Part shown: positions 34,959 through 43,368 of the stretch, piece by piece | Numbering within the stretch: position 1 is the first letter of the stretch | Layout: each line of letters opens with the position of its first letter | Assembly (NCBI GenBank): GCA_014871385.1 | Contig: CM026426.1 | Location: forward strand, 98,296,861 to 98,360,860 | Reading direction: 5' to 3' | Source: Ceratodon purpureus | Taxonomy: Eukaryota; Streptophyta; Bryopsida; Pseudoditrichales; Ditrichaceae | DNA: 64,000 nt | Notes under the pieces: model-generated | The model's database searches: none | The model's input: only the letters and a program-made list of their open reading frames with translations | What the model was told of the DNA's origin: nothing | Program-made: the position numbers and the translations under genes

Positions 34959-35147
34959 AACCGGATTTTTAGTTAGTGTTCCCATATTAACGAGCCGATT
35001 TCGAAGTGACGTAGCACCAATATTATGTAATCACTTCTTCTTCTTTCTTAAACGTGGACTTGTTACTCGTTCATCTTTGTAGGAATTATATAAGCCATTC
35101 TGTTGGAAGTGATTCAGTTTGTATTTTTCCACTCATTTTTAGAAAGA

Positions 35148-35612
35148 ATGAACCGTGGCGCCTGTCCATCTCTTGTTATGAAAGATTAGGTCACCAAAGG
35201 GGTGGACATTTGGAGACCGCCGTTATCTCGAGCACCTTCTGCCCTTGCCGACGCGCTAGAGTCACTGAAAATTGATCACACTGTCTCCACTATCGTTTTT
35301 CCTCCTGTAATTGCTGTGATTGCGGCTGAAGAGGTCACTGAATCCGACAAAGTACTGTACCACGGTCTAGGGGTGCTGGAGAAGCAAAGCGTTGAATGGC
35401 TTCGCATGCTCAAGCATACGGTTAGATGCAAACGTCGCAAACATCGATCCTATATAAGGAAGAGCGCAGCTCTCCAATCCTGGAGAATTAATATTCTAGA
35501 AAATGATACTGATCCGCTTAGCAAATCAATCGGCATGGAATCTGATGAGGATGGAATCCAGTCCGATCTGAAAGATTTGGAGCATCCCAATCAGGATGGG
35601 AGTCTGCTATAG
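35148..35612 (+). pseudogene. Unknown 154-codon protein with early TAG
   Basis: ATG 35148 opens MNRGACPSLVMKD, then TAG (35187-35189), then VTKGVDIWRPPLSRAPSALAD and onward to TAG 35612. Motifs: a hydrophobic segment (STIVFPPVIAVIAAEE), a basic patch (RCKRRKHRSYIRK) and an acidic C-terminus (ESDEDGIQSDLKDLE). Family not recognised. It is probably one gene with a CAG-to-TAG nonsense change. The alternative is an untranslated leader and a non-ATG start after the TAG. A palindrome variant (TGGCACCGACGCCA, 35657-35670) lies 45 bp past the stop, besides the one upstream at 34945. Confidence 0.45.
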
Positions 35613-35777
35613 TGCCGAGCTATTTTATGCCACAGTCGATGTAGGAGAACTTGAAATGGCACCGACGCCATCATCTTCTCCCAGTTCCGCCCATGCTTTG
35701 TCTTTTTGAATAATTTGTCCGTGTAGATTCATGTGATACATTTTTATGAATACAATGGAGATAAAAATATCGATGAA

Positions 35778-37038
35778 TCATAGTTCTTGGTGTTGGTGTC
35801 TCCGTCTTTTGCTTGGTTTATTGTACTTTTCGATTGAATCGCGCTGATGAGGGAACAGCCAATCATGCATTTTTCGCCACCTCAGTCCTACTCGACCACT
35901 GCCACTTGAATCTAGCCAGATGCCATCCGAGTCAGCTTTCCAAGCACAATCGATACATCGAATTGGCGAGAGGCTGTTGTATGGAGGTGGAATCCAGATA
36001 ACCACACCATTGCGGTAGGCACTGGTTGTAGCTACTCGGAAATGATAGATCCATGTGAATAGAAATAAGTCGTCTTTTCCTCGAACCAACAAAAACCTAG
36101 CAGTAATCTGAGGGGGCAGGGTTAGCAATCCTTTTGTGCTGCCTCCGCTTTGCCCTGTTAAAACCAGCTCATGCTCAAGATCATTCCGGATCGATATGTT
36201 GTATTCATTGACTAGCTCCTCGGCAAGGAGTTCTTCATCCCAATCTGCTTTTTTTACAAATCGATGTCGTCCTCGGTGGATGTCATACTAAGAGACATAG
36301 ACTACATCTCTGTCAACTTTCCATCGGCATTGCAGGTGACCTAGCTTTGCACGCTCGTCACATATGGGACAGTTTGTGTTTTGTGGCTCTGAAAAGCGGT
36401 TTCGGCTTTGCACAACCTCAGGATTCTCCCAAACACATAGCTTGTCAGTACTCCATAAAATTGCACAATTGTATCCTCTATATAACATCTCAAACTCACA
36501 GTACTGACTTTCTCCAAAGTCTACCAAGTCGTAGTTATCCAGATTTGCAATGCCAACCTCCACAAGGGAATTCCTTAGAAATTTTACTGTTTATGATGTT
36601 TTCGTGCCTAGTCTCCCCATTTACAGAATCCTTCTCTATGCAATAGATCGTAACGTTGTTTGGTGTCACATTTGCAATTTCAATTGGACTAGGGAAGTCA
36701 GGCGGGTATACTTTGACGGAATTTTGTATCACGAGTCTTAAGATTATAGTAAACATAATATACTTTGGTTGACTGAAGGTCAACATTGGCTCAAGAACTA
36801 AAGTTTTGTCGACAGTGAATATATGACGTTGTACTTTGCAAAACTGAAGTCTAAATGTTTCGAAAGTATATTTGTGAATGTCGAATTTTTGTAGGCACAT
36901 GTGACGCAGCACTTTTCGTTTGTGCCGTTTCGTATGTGGCCTTTCGTTTAAACCTCGATCCAGAACAACGGTTACGTGAATTTTCAGTATATTAGCTGTC
37001 ATACTCAAGACAGTCTCTAATGAATTTCGAGGCGACAC
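35778..37038 (-). pseudogene. Unknown protein with one frameshift and one TAG
   Basis: Three stretches join into one plausible protein. 37038-36570 encodes a basic N-terminal part (ANILKIHVTVVLDRG, RPHTKRHKRKVLRHMC). After a one-base frameshift near 36565, 36563-36291 continues as VEVGIANLDNYDLVDFGE and later CPICDERAKLGHLQC, a small Cys/His cluster. After TAG at 36288-36290 the same frame resumes as YDIHRGRHRFVKKADWDEE through LLVRGKDDLFLFTWIYHF to TGA 35778. About 420 codons; start uncertain because no upstream in-frame ATG is clear. No family recognised. A palindrome variant stands 81 bp upstream of 37038. Confidence 0.45.
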
Positions 37039-37118
37039 ACTTGACGTTTGCGCAAATCTGCTTCAATATACTCTACCTCTTGTTATTCCTTTCATGAAGA
37101 ATTCAAATTAGCTTCGGA

Positions 37119-37132
37119 CGGCGCCGGTGCCA
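37119..37132. promoter_or_regulatory. Palindrome variant CGGCGCCGGTGCCA
   Basis: Two changes from the consensus, directly upstream of the broken minus-strand gene ending at 35778. Confidence 0.5.
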
Positions 37133-37723
37133 TCTGACAACATAGAGGGATTAAGGATGGTTGCCGGCAGCACTCATCACATTCTGAACTGGTCAATATC
37201 AACATTGGAAGTGGAATTGACGGGTCTTATCATGGTCCATAACTCATTGATTGCCGTAATCGTAAATACTTGGCCAAAATGAAGCGTAGTATTTCAAGTT
37301 TGATTACATAGCTATAACAGATTTCTGCACAACTTATCCAGTTTTCACGGAACTACAGCCTCCTATCAGATATTACAGAGTAACATTCTATCTAAACATA
37401 GAGTCTAAAGGACCCGTGGTCGTTTTGGACCGGTGTTGGTGAGGAATTTCCTTGTGCGAGACTTTCTGCCTCTTGGGTCCCCAGCTCATTTGCTCCAATA
37501 TCTCCACTGTCGCCGGCTTCATGAGAGGATCAAATTACACACATTATCAGCATCGGTGACACAATCATGTAAAATTCACTATGTGCAGAATAGAAATCTG
37601 AGTAGATCGACGGAATGTTCAGACCTTACCGGCAGCAATTTCGTCCTTGGAAGATGAGGAACTCAGAATTGCCTCTGTGCTGTGCTCTGACAAGATCAGG
37701 GATGGGAATCCGAAGGTTTGCAT
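37133..37723. other. Intergenic, nothing seen
   Basis: Short ORFs only (37433-37657, 37615-37974 plus). The latter is the antisense shadow of RING protein 2. Confidence 0.5.
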
Positions 37724-38482
37724 TCATGGAATCGGGAATGGGAGGTTGCAATCAACATTGCTGCACTCTAGATCTACGGCAACTCGGATTGCGAGGCAGA
37801 ACAAATGGTAGAAGTGCCCGTACGGTGTGCCAATCACTTCGTCTGCCGGAAATCCTGTTCCGCACATCTTGCATCTACGAGTGTCCCCTTCCGCAATGCT
37901 ACTCGGATGAAGAACCCCAGACGAAAGTGTTAACTGCGTGCATTCGCTATATCGGCGTAAAATATCAATGGTAAGGGACTGGTCAGCCTCCTTCTCCTCC
38001 CACTCCTTGCGAAGGATATTGGTTTCACGCTTTGCCTCAAGAACTAAGACAATGACAGAACGGTAAGAATCATACCCATCCATGTTGCGGAGTGTGGACT
38101 CTGCCTGAGCTCGGTCCTCCTTCAACTGTCTCATCTTCTCGCGGAGTCCAATCACGTTGGCCCTTGTCTCGAATCGGACTGCTCGGTCAGCTCCAGTGGA
38201 ACCAATCATGGCTGCCTGCACAACTGCATCTTTTACAGACTCGTAAGAGGGTACAAATCGTGAATGGGTGTCACAAAGAATATGCTCCGCCTAAGCAAGC
38301 GCGTTGACACCACTGCCTACCTCCAGAAGCCAGGGCTCCTCCACTGCAAATTCCTCTTTCAATTTCCTTAACTTCTCCTCTGAGATATCAAGCTTCTACT
38401 TAGCCTCTGATGCAAGCAAATGCTTGTGGTAACAGATGGACGTAATCCTAGAGTAGTGCGTACCAAAAGGGAACACAGCCAT
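37724..38482 (-). pseudogene. Coiled-coil/RING protein 2, two in-frame TAGs
   Basis: ATG 38482 opens MAVFPFGTHYSRITSICY. The frame then passes TAG 38396 and TAG 38291 and ends at TGA 37724, 252 codons. The parts between stops are clearly coding: KLDISEEKLRKLKEEF (coiled coil), then HSRFVPSYESVKDAVVQAAM and FETRANVIGLREK, matching HSRYLL... and MEIRANLMELREK of the paralogue at 33311. The RING-like module reads CKMC-x13-Y-G-H-x2-H-x2-C, so the third zinc ligand, Cys in the paralogue, is Tyr here. The fold is probably damaged. A palindrome variant lies 190 bp upstream. Confidence 0.65.
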
Positions 38483-39312
38483 CGACAACATTATGGCGCG
38501 GTAAGCAATAGTTCTAATGGGGCTAAGCACGAAAGATCTAAAACCTGGTCACTTATTAGTGAAGAGTTGCTAAGTGATTTAAAGGTTCCATTGAGGCCGT
38601 ATTGAATCATTCATCCACGCAAGTCAAATTGTTCATTCAACACTGGCCTCGTCAGCCCTGCCTAGTTCGAATGGCGCCAGCGCCATCAGAGAAAAATTTG
38701 GCTGTTGGTTATACAATTTTGAATCCGGACATGAAATCACATAACGGGATACTTTACTGAGGTACGTAAATTGTGGAGTAAAGAGAGTAAGTTCTAGCCG
38801 CCACAAGAAATATTTGTAATTAGAACAATTTGTTTAATCCATTTGAATATTGCTTAAATGAAAACTGAACAGATTCTAGGAATTGTTGCTCCTTCTGTGA
38901 TGCAGATCTCGATCCCGCTTGGGTGGCACAGTGGACAGGAAGTTGACTCCGGACCAGGATCGGTGGGTGCAACACACTTTGGAGCTTGTTAGGCGTGTCG
39001 GTGCTAGGTACCCGTCCGCAACAATAGGCGAATGAAAATGCTACGAGCATGCGCGTTTTATGAAGATTACTTGCAAACACATAAGCAATCTGACACGTAA
39101 CTTATGTTCATGTAGTTTTTTTAGACAGTTAGCCAAGCACAAACTTCTTAATTTATTTTTGAAACTTGTTTCAACCGTCCTATACTTCAGATCCGTCACT
39201 GTCGAGGAACTCTAGAACTCCTGTCAATGCGTAGGCTTCATCTATTTACTTAATTTGAAGAGAACTCTCTCCACATTTTGAAACTCGAAATTTGATTGAA
39301 GTTCCTTCATTT
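38483..39312. other. Intergenic left flank of the giant element
   Basis: Holds a palindrome variant (TGGCGCCAGCGCCA, 38672-38685) and no gene. The ORF at 38820-39080 minus is not protein-like. Confidence 0.5.
38672..38685. promoter_or_regulatory. Palindrome variant TGGCGCCAGCGCCA
   Basis: One change at the centre. It sits 190 bp upstream of RING 2, the same distance as the site upstream of the gene at 35148. Confidence 0.55.
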
Positions 39313-39320
39313 CTCAAATG
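39313..39320 (+). repeat. Target-site duplication, left (CTCAAATG)
   Basis: Exact 8-bp match to 56584-56591 at the other end; 8 bp is the length made by hAT transposases. Confidence 0.9.
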
Positions 39321-39680
39321 CAGGGTTATCACGGACGTCCGAGACGCTCGGAAGTCGGGACGTCCGCGGACGTCCGCCAGCGCCCCATGACGTCCTGTGA
39401 CTAAGGAAAAAATAAAACACCCGCATAGGTTTCACCCCGGAGTGAAACCACACCTTGAACGCGGGCGGGAGAAGCGGCCGTCGCCGCGGAGGGGGGGGGG
39501 CCGTCGGCCGCGACGGGAAGGGGCCGTCCCCAGCGACAGTCCCTTCCTGTTCCCGCAGAGGGGAGGCTTGCCGCGGCCGCGTGGAGGGGGGCCGTCGGCG
39601 GCGACGGCCGTGACAACCCATGATCCGACGGCCCCCCGCTTGACTTACAGCCTCGACGGACGTCCTCCCTTGATTTTTAG
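39321..39680. promoter_or_regulatory. Left subterminal GC-rich block A
   Basis: Contains GGACGTCC palindromes followed by GCCGTCGGC/CGCGGCCGC-type repeats and a G10 run (39491-39500). ORFs on both strands here are artefacts of composition. It lies directly upstream of the transposase TATA box and probably serves as both transposase-binding region and promoter. Confidence 0.7.
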
Positions 39681-39710
39681 GGCTTACCCCGTGGCATTTC
39701 ATGGGATGAG

Positions 39711-39718
39711 TATAAAAG
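39711..39718 (+). promoter_or_regulatory. TATA box of transposase gene
   Basis: TATAAAAG, about 205 bp before the transposase ATG at 39923. Confidence 0.65.
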
Positions 39719-39922
39719 ACCCCTCCTGGAAGTTGGCATTACACTTCTGAATTGTATTCCATGTGCTACTAGTTGCACTAATATACGTGTGTATCTGTTG
39801 CATGGTGAAGGGCGGCGTTCAAAAGTGTGTTGAATTGGAGCTTCTTCGGAGGCTCTAGTTCTCTTGAGGACTTGTTACCCTGATTTTTTGAAGTTTTTCC
39901 GGGCGATCTATCAAGTGCAGCA

Positions 39923-40435
39923 ATGGCGTCTAGAAGTTACTCACCATGGTATACCGAAGTTCATATGATCGATGCGGAGAAGGAGAAGACTGAGATGGTT
40001 CAGTGTATGCTATGCAAGAACACTTTCGCAAAGAGGATTGAGCGGATGCTCAGTCATTTGGGCTATGACAAAGTTGTAGGGGTACGGACTAGTGGTGTAG
40101 GTCGTTGCACTAATTTGTCATTCGCTATACAGTCCTTGTTCAAGAATTGCCGTGGCAAATTCCCCAACGACTCCAGAATATTCATGTCGGAGCAGAGTAC
40201 TTCCCCCGTGACTCGTGGCAATATATCCCCGAGAGTGAACACTCCCATGTTCATGGATGTGGACTCATGCGCTGGATCCCGGGTTTCTACTCCGAAGAAT
40301 GAACCCGTCTTATTGGGTGAGGGTGTACCTTCCATTTCCACTCTTCCGGGGGAAGGTAGTGGACCGTTTCCTCCTTTGAAGGCAAAGAGGCAATCTACCC
40401 TTCAAGAGGCTTCGAAGAGACTCAGAGGCGGGAAT
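39923..40435 (+). CDS. hAT transposase, BED zinc-finger part
   Basis: ATG 39923 (AGCAATGGC context). Residues C28 and C31 (QCMLCKNTF), H45 (RMLSHLG) and C62 (GRCTN) form a BED-type zinc finger, the DNA-binding module of hAT transposases. A low-complexity linker follows, then the conserved lead-in QSTLQEASKRLRGG. The natural continuation (DKAWATCFYENSISFN) is in the next frame, so a one-base frameshift lies near 40430-40445. A programmed shift, recent decay or an assembly error are all possible. The ORF end at 40537 in the original frame is spurious. Confidence 0.8.
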
Positions 40436-42063
40436 GCGACAAAGCATGGGCCACATGTTTTTACGAGAACAGTATCTCGTTTAACATGGCTCGGAGTGCC
40501 TCTTTCAAGGACGCGGTGTCGAAGACGTCCAACATGAAGAGATCATACACACCTCCATCTTTCCACCATCTCCGAACAAATTTACTAGCCCAAGCAAGGA
40601 CTGATTTGGAGACTTCCTTGAATGATAGGATTTTTCCCAGTGTTAGGAAGTACGTGGGAACGTTGGCCCTCGATGGATGGACTTCTGTAAGCAGTCGCTC
40701 TCTAATAAATGCAATGCTGGTATCGCTTGCTGGTGAGCTATTCTTGGGAGCCGTTGACACGAGTGGGAAAGAGAAGGATGCCGTCTTCGTAGCGACCGTC
40801 ATTGAGAAGTTTATCCAACAAGTTGGAGAATATAACATCATTCAAGTATGCTACGATAATGCTCCGGTGATGCTTAATGCCGGAAAGTTGGTCCAAGCAC
40901 TCTATCCATCCATATTTGTCCAAGGATGTGCTGCCCATGCGATGGACCTTTTGTTGGAGGACTGGAGTAAGATGAAGTGGGTGAAGGAGCTCCTAGATCG
41001 GGCTAAGAACTTGGTTAAGTTCATAAAGATAAGGCAAATGCCACTCTCGGTATTTCGAAAGCACGAGGCAAAACTTAGCTTGCTGATGCCTGGTCAGACT
41101 AGGTTTGCATCGCACTACATTATGATTTCGCGTCTTCTGAAGGTTCGAAGAGCAATGGAGCAGAGCGTTGTGGATCCTGACTGGAGAAACTACAAAACGA
41201 AGAAGCCCTTATTTGCCCGTGACAAAGCAAAGATCTCATGCGATGTTAAGAGGGTTGTCTTAGATGACGTTTTCTGGGAGCAATGTGCAAACTTCAAGTG
41301 GATGACGAGTCCCGTTGTATATGCCCTACGAGAGTTTGATGCAAAGGAATTGGCATTGGGTAAAGCCTACGTCGTTCTCCGCAACCTTGAGAAGCATGTT
41401 CTCTCTTTACGCCATGAGCCCTTCAAATTAGACTCTGGCAATGCTGATTTGTGCGAGGACTCATTCTATGAGCGTAAAGCCATGGTCACATCACCCTTAC
41501 AGTGTGCTGCTGCGCTTCTAAACCCTTATCTGATTGACGATGAGGACCTTCACAATGATACTGATGCGATGGCATCGGCGAAGGAGGTCTTGTTGTCGAT
41601 GGCTCCTCCGACATTGAAGGAAGTGGTCATTGAAGAGTTCTTTGCATTTCGTGAAGCTTATCCTCCGTTTCGTGATGTACGTGACTCCTCTAAGTCACAA
41701 TTGCCGCCTTCTGGTTGGTGGGATATATACGGATCCGCTGGTAAATTCATTTCCCCAATTGCAAAAAGGATTTTAGCTCAGCCCCTGTCTTCTTCTTCAT
41801 GCGAGCGGAATTGGAGTAGCTACTCCTTTGTCCACGACAGGAAGCAAAACCGTTTACTTCCGGAAAGGGCTAATGACCTCGTGTTTGTGTATACAAATTC
41901 CAAGATAATTTCCCAGTCCAAGTTGAGTGGCTTAGGGAGGTTCTATGGGGAGTTGGAGGGGAAGGAGGATCCAAAGGCCGTGGAAACCGAGGACGTTGAC
42001 TACTCTAGTGAGTCTGATGTTGATGTACCCTTCGACGATCTATCAATTGACCCCCCCCATTGA
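40360..42063 (+). CDS. hAT transposase, catalytic core and dimerisation part
   Basis: The coding signal starts near 40435 (DKAWATCFYENSISFNMARS); the frame is open from 40360. Counting from the ATG at 40486, LALDGWTS holds D63 and VCYDNAPVM holds D124, candidate catalytic acids. GCAAHAMDLLLEDW (about 147-160) and QTRFASHYIMISRLL are typical DUF659 features. SSSCERNWSSYSFVHDRKQNRL near residue 440 is the hATC dimerisation motif. The enzyme cuts and pastes the element and makes 8-bp duplications. The frame ends at TGA 42063 just after a run of eight C (42048-42055), where one base shifts it out of the tail frame. Confidence 0.88.
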   Translation, partial: WTVSSFEGKEAIYPSRGFEETQRRECDKAWATCFYENSISFNMARSASFKDAVSKTSNMKRSYTPPSFHHLRTNLLAQARTDLETSLNDRIFPSVRKYVGTLALDGWTSVSSRSLINAMLVSLAGELFLGAVDTSGKEKDAVFVATVIEKFIQQVGEYNIIQVCYDNAPVMLNAGKLVQALYPSIFVQGCAAHAMDLLLEDWSKMKWVKELLDRAKNLVKFIKIRQMPLSVFRKHEAKLSLLMPGQTRFASHYIMISRLLKVRRAMEQSVVDPDWRNYKTKKPLFARDKAKISCDVKRVVLDDVFWEQCANFKWMTSPVVYALREFDAKELALGKAYVVLRNLEKHVLSLRHEPFKLDSGNADLCEDSFYERKAMVTSPLQCAAALLNPYLIDDEDLHNDTDAMASAKEVLLSMAPPTLKEVVIEEFFAFREAYPPFRDVRDSSKSQLPPSGWWDIYGSAGKFISPIAKRILAQPLSSSSCERNWSSYSFVHDRKQNRLLPERANDLVFVYTNSKIISQSKLSGLGRFYGELEGKEDPKAVETEDVDYSSESDVDVPFDDLSIDPPH

Positions 42064-42913
42064 CAACCCAGTCGACGACCTCGAGGTTTCACCAAAAGGA
42101 AAATCCCGTTGTTCTCCTGCGCCGATGGAGCGTGGTTTCGAGTATGATGATGTCGAAGAAGAAGGTACCAACGAGGAGGATACGATTCATCTTGCCTCTT
42201 TTCTGAATGGAGACGGTTTACTAAACAGTGATAAGATTCTGCGGGGAGGATCCTCTCATACTACCGTGGGTTTGGTCGTACCAAAGAAAGAGGAAGACCT
42301 CACCCTTGATACTTCTAAGGTTGTTTCTCCAAACTTCAACCGCCTGAAGGAGGAAATGGTTCCACCCTCTACAAAGGACGATGTGCCCGTACCCGTATCG
42401 GGTGCGTCTTGGACATTGTTTGGAACCGCAAAGACTAGGGTCCAAGTTGGTGGGTTCGAATCGTCCACGAGGTTGGTTGAGTTGTCTAAAAAAATAAAGG
42501 CAGATGCTAAGGCTGCTGAAGTAGCGGAGAAATGTAGGAAGAGAGTGGTCCGAACCCGACAAGCGGACCGGGACATTCTCTCTACTGATGATGGACTTCC
42601 AATTGGGCATCTCTTTGGGCCGAAGTTGGCTTTGGGAAAACCGGATATATTTCCTGAAAAACCCCCTGCTAGAGCCATGTCCAAGCAAAAGGCTGTAGAC
42701 AAGACTCAGAAGGTGTTGCCTTTCAATCCTGGCAAGCCAAAAACTCCTTTGGATGTTGCGAATGGCCCAAAGAAATTCATGAACCCATTCGAGTCAAAGA
42801 AGAAGACTAAGGGGAGGATGAAGAAGGTACGCGAGAGCGATGGCGATGACGAATACGATTCTTCCGGTCCTAGTGGGGCCGAAGTGAAGGACGACAGCGA
42901 TTATGTGGCATGA
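42048..42913 (+). CDS. hAT transposase, C-terminal extension
   Basis: Reads in frame with the transposase if one C of the eight-C run is ignored (SIDPP then IDNPVDDLEVSPKGKSRC). It adds about 285 residues to TGA 42913. The tail is unlike standard hAT proteins: acidic (YDDVEEEGTNEEDTIH), then basic helices (LSKKIKADAKAAEVAEKCRKR, VVRTRQADRD), Lys/Pro-rich stretches with KTQKVLPFNPGKPKTPL and SKKKTKGRMKKVRE, and a final acidic patch (DGDDEYDSS). Nuclear localisation and nucleic-acid or chromatin contact are plausible. It is open over 800 bases with protein-like composition, so I regard it as real and part of the transposase gene. Confidence 0.65.
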
Positions 42914-43368
42914 TTGCGCACGATAGTTAGAAGGCAGCATTTCCAGTGCACCACCCTACAATGCCACTCTTTTATGAATGTCCATTTCTAGAAACCATTA
43001 TCATATCATATACATTTAAGCGGTGGTGCTTGCCTCCTCAATATTGTCTTCCACGTTGTGTACTGATGTTTCCTTTGATTGTACTTCTCGCAATTTCTTT
43101 CTTGTAATGAATATACAAAATCTACATATGAAGTTCGATGCATCTAAGTATTAACAATTCTTTCAACACAAATACAACTCCGAGAAAACATAAATGAAAT
43201 TGTATTAAAACCAGAGGTAATTTTTGCAAGTACATATAGAGGTAGAGTAAAGTCCATACATCCGGCTACGCAACCAATATATATACTGCTCCAAATACGA
43301 CTATCACCCAATGTCTTATCACATTAACAGAAGTAATGCGGGTACGATGTCCAACGTATATACCCTAC
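42914..43368. other. Convergent 3' region, transposase/RING
   Basis: AT-rich spacer between two stop codons facing each other. It contains polyadenylation-like TTGTAATGAATATAC (+) and, on the other strand, AATTTCATTTATG-type sequence. No gene. Confidence 0.55.

Noticed and set aside
35778-36128. Separate small gene
   Set aside because: It is the C-terminal continuation, in the same frame, of the ORF at 36288-36563 after a single TAG.
6148-38685. Palindrome copies as a CRISPR-like array
   Set aside because: Spacing is irregular over tens of kilobases and there is no repeat-spacer structure; the DNA is eukaryotic.
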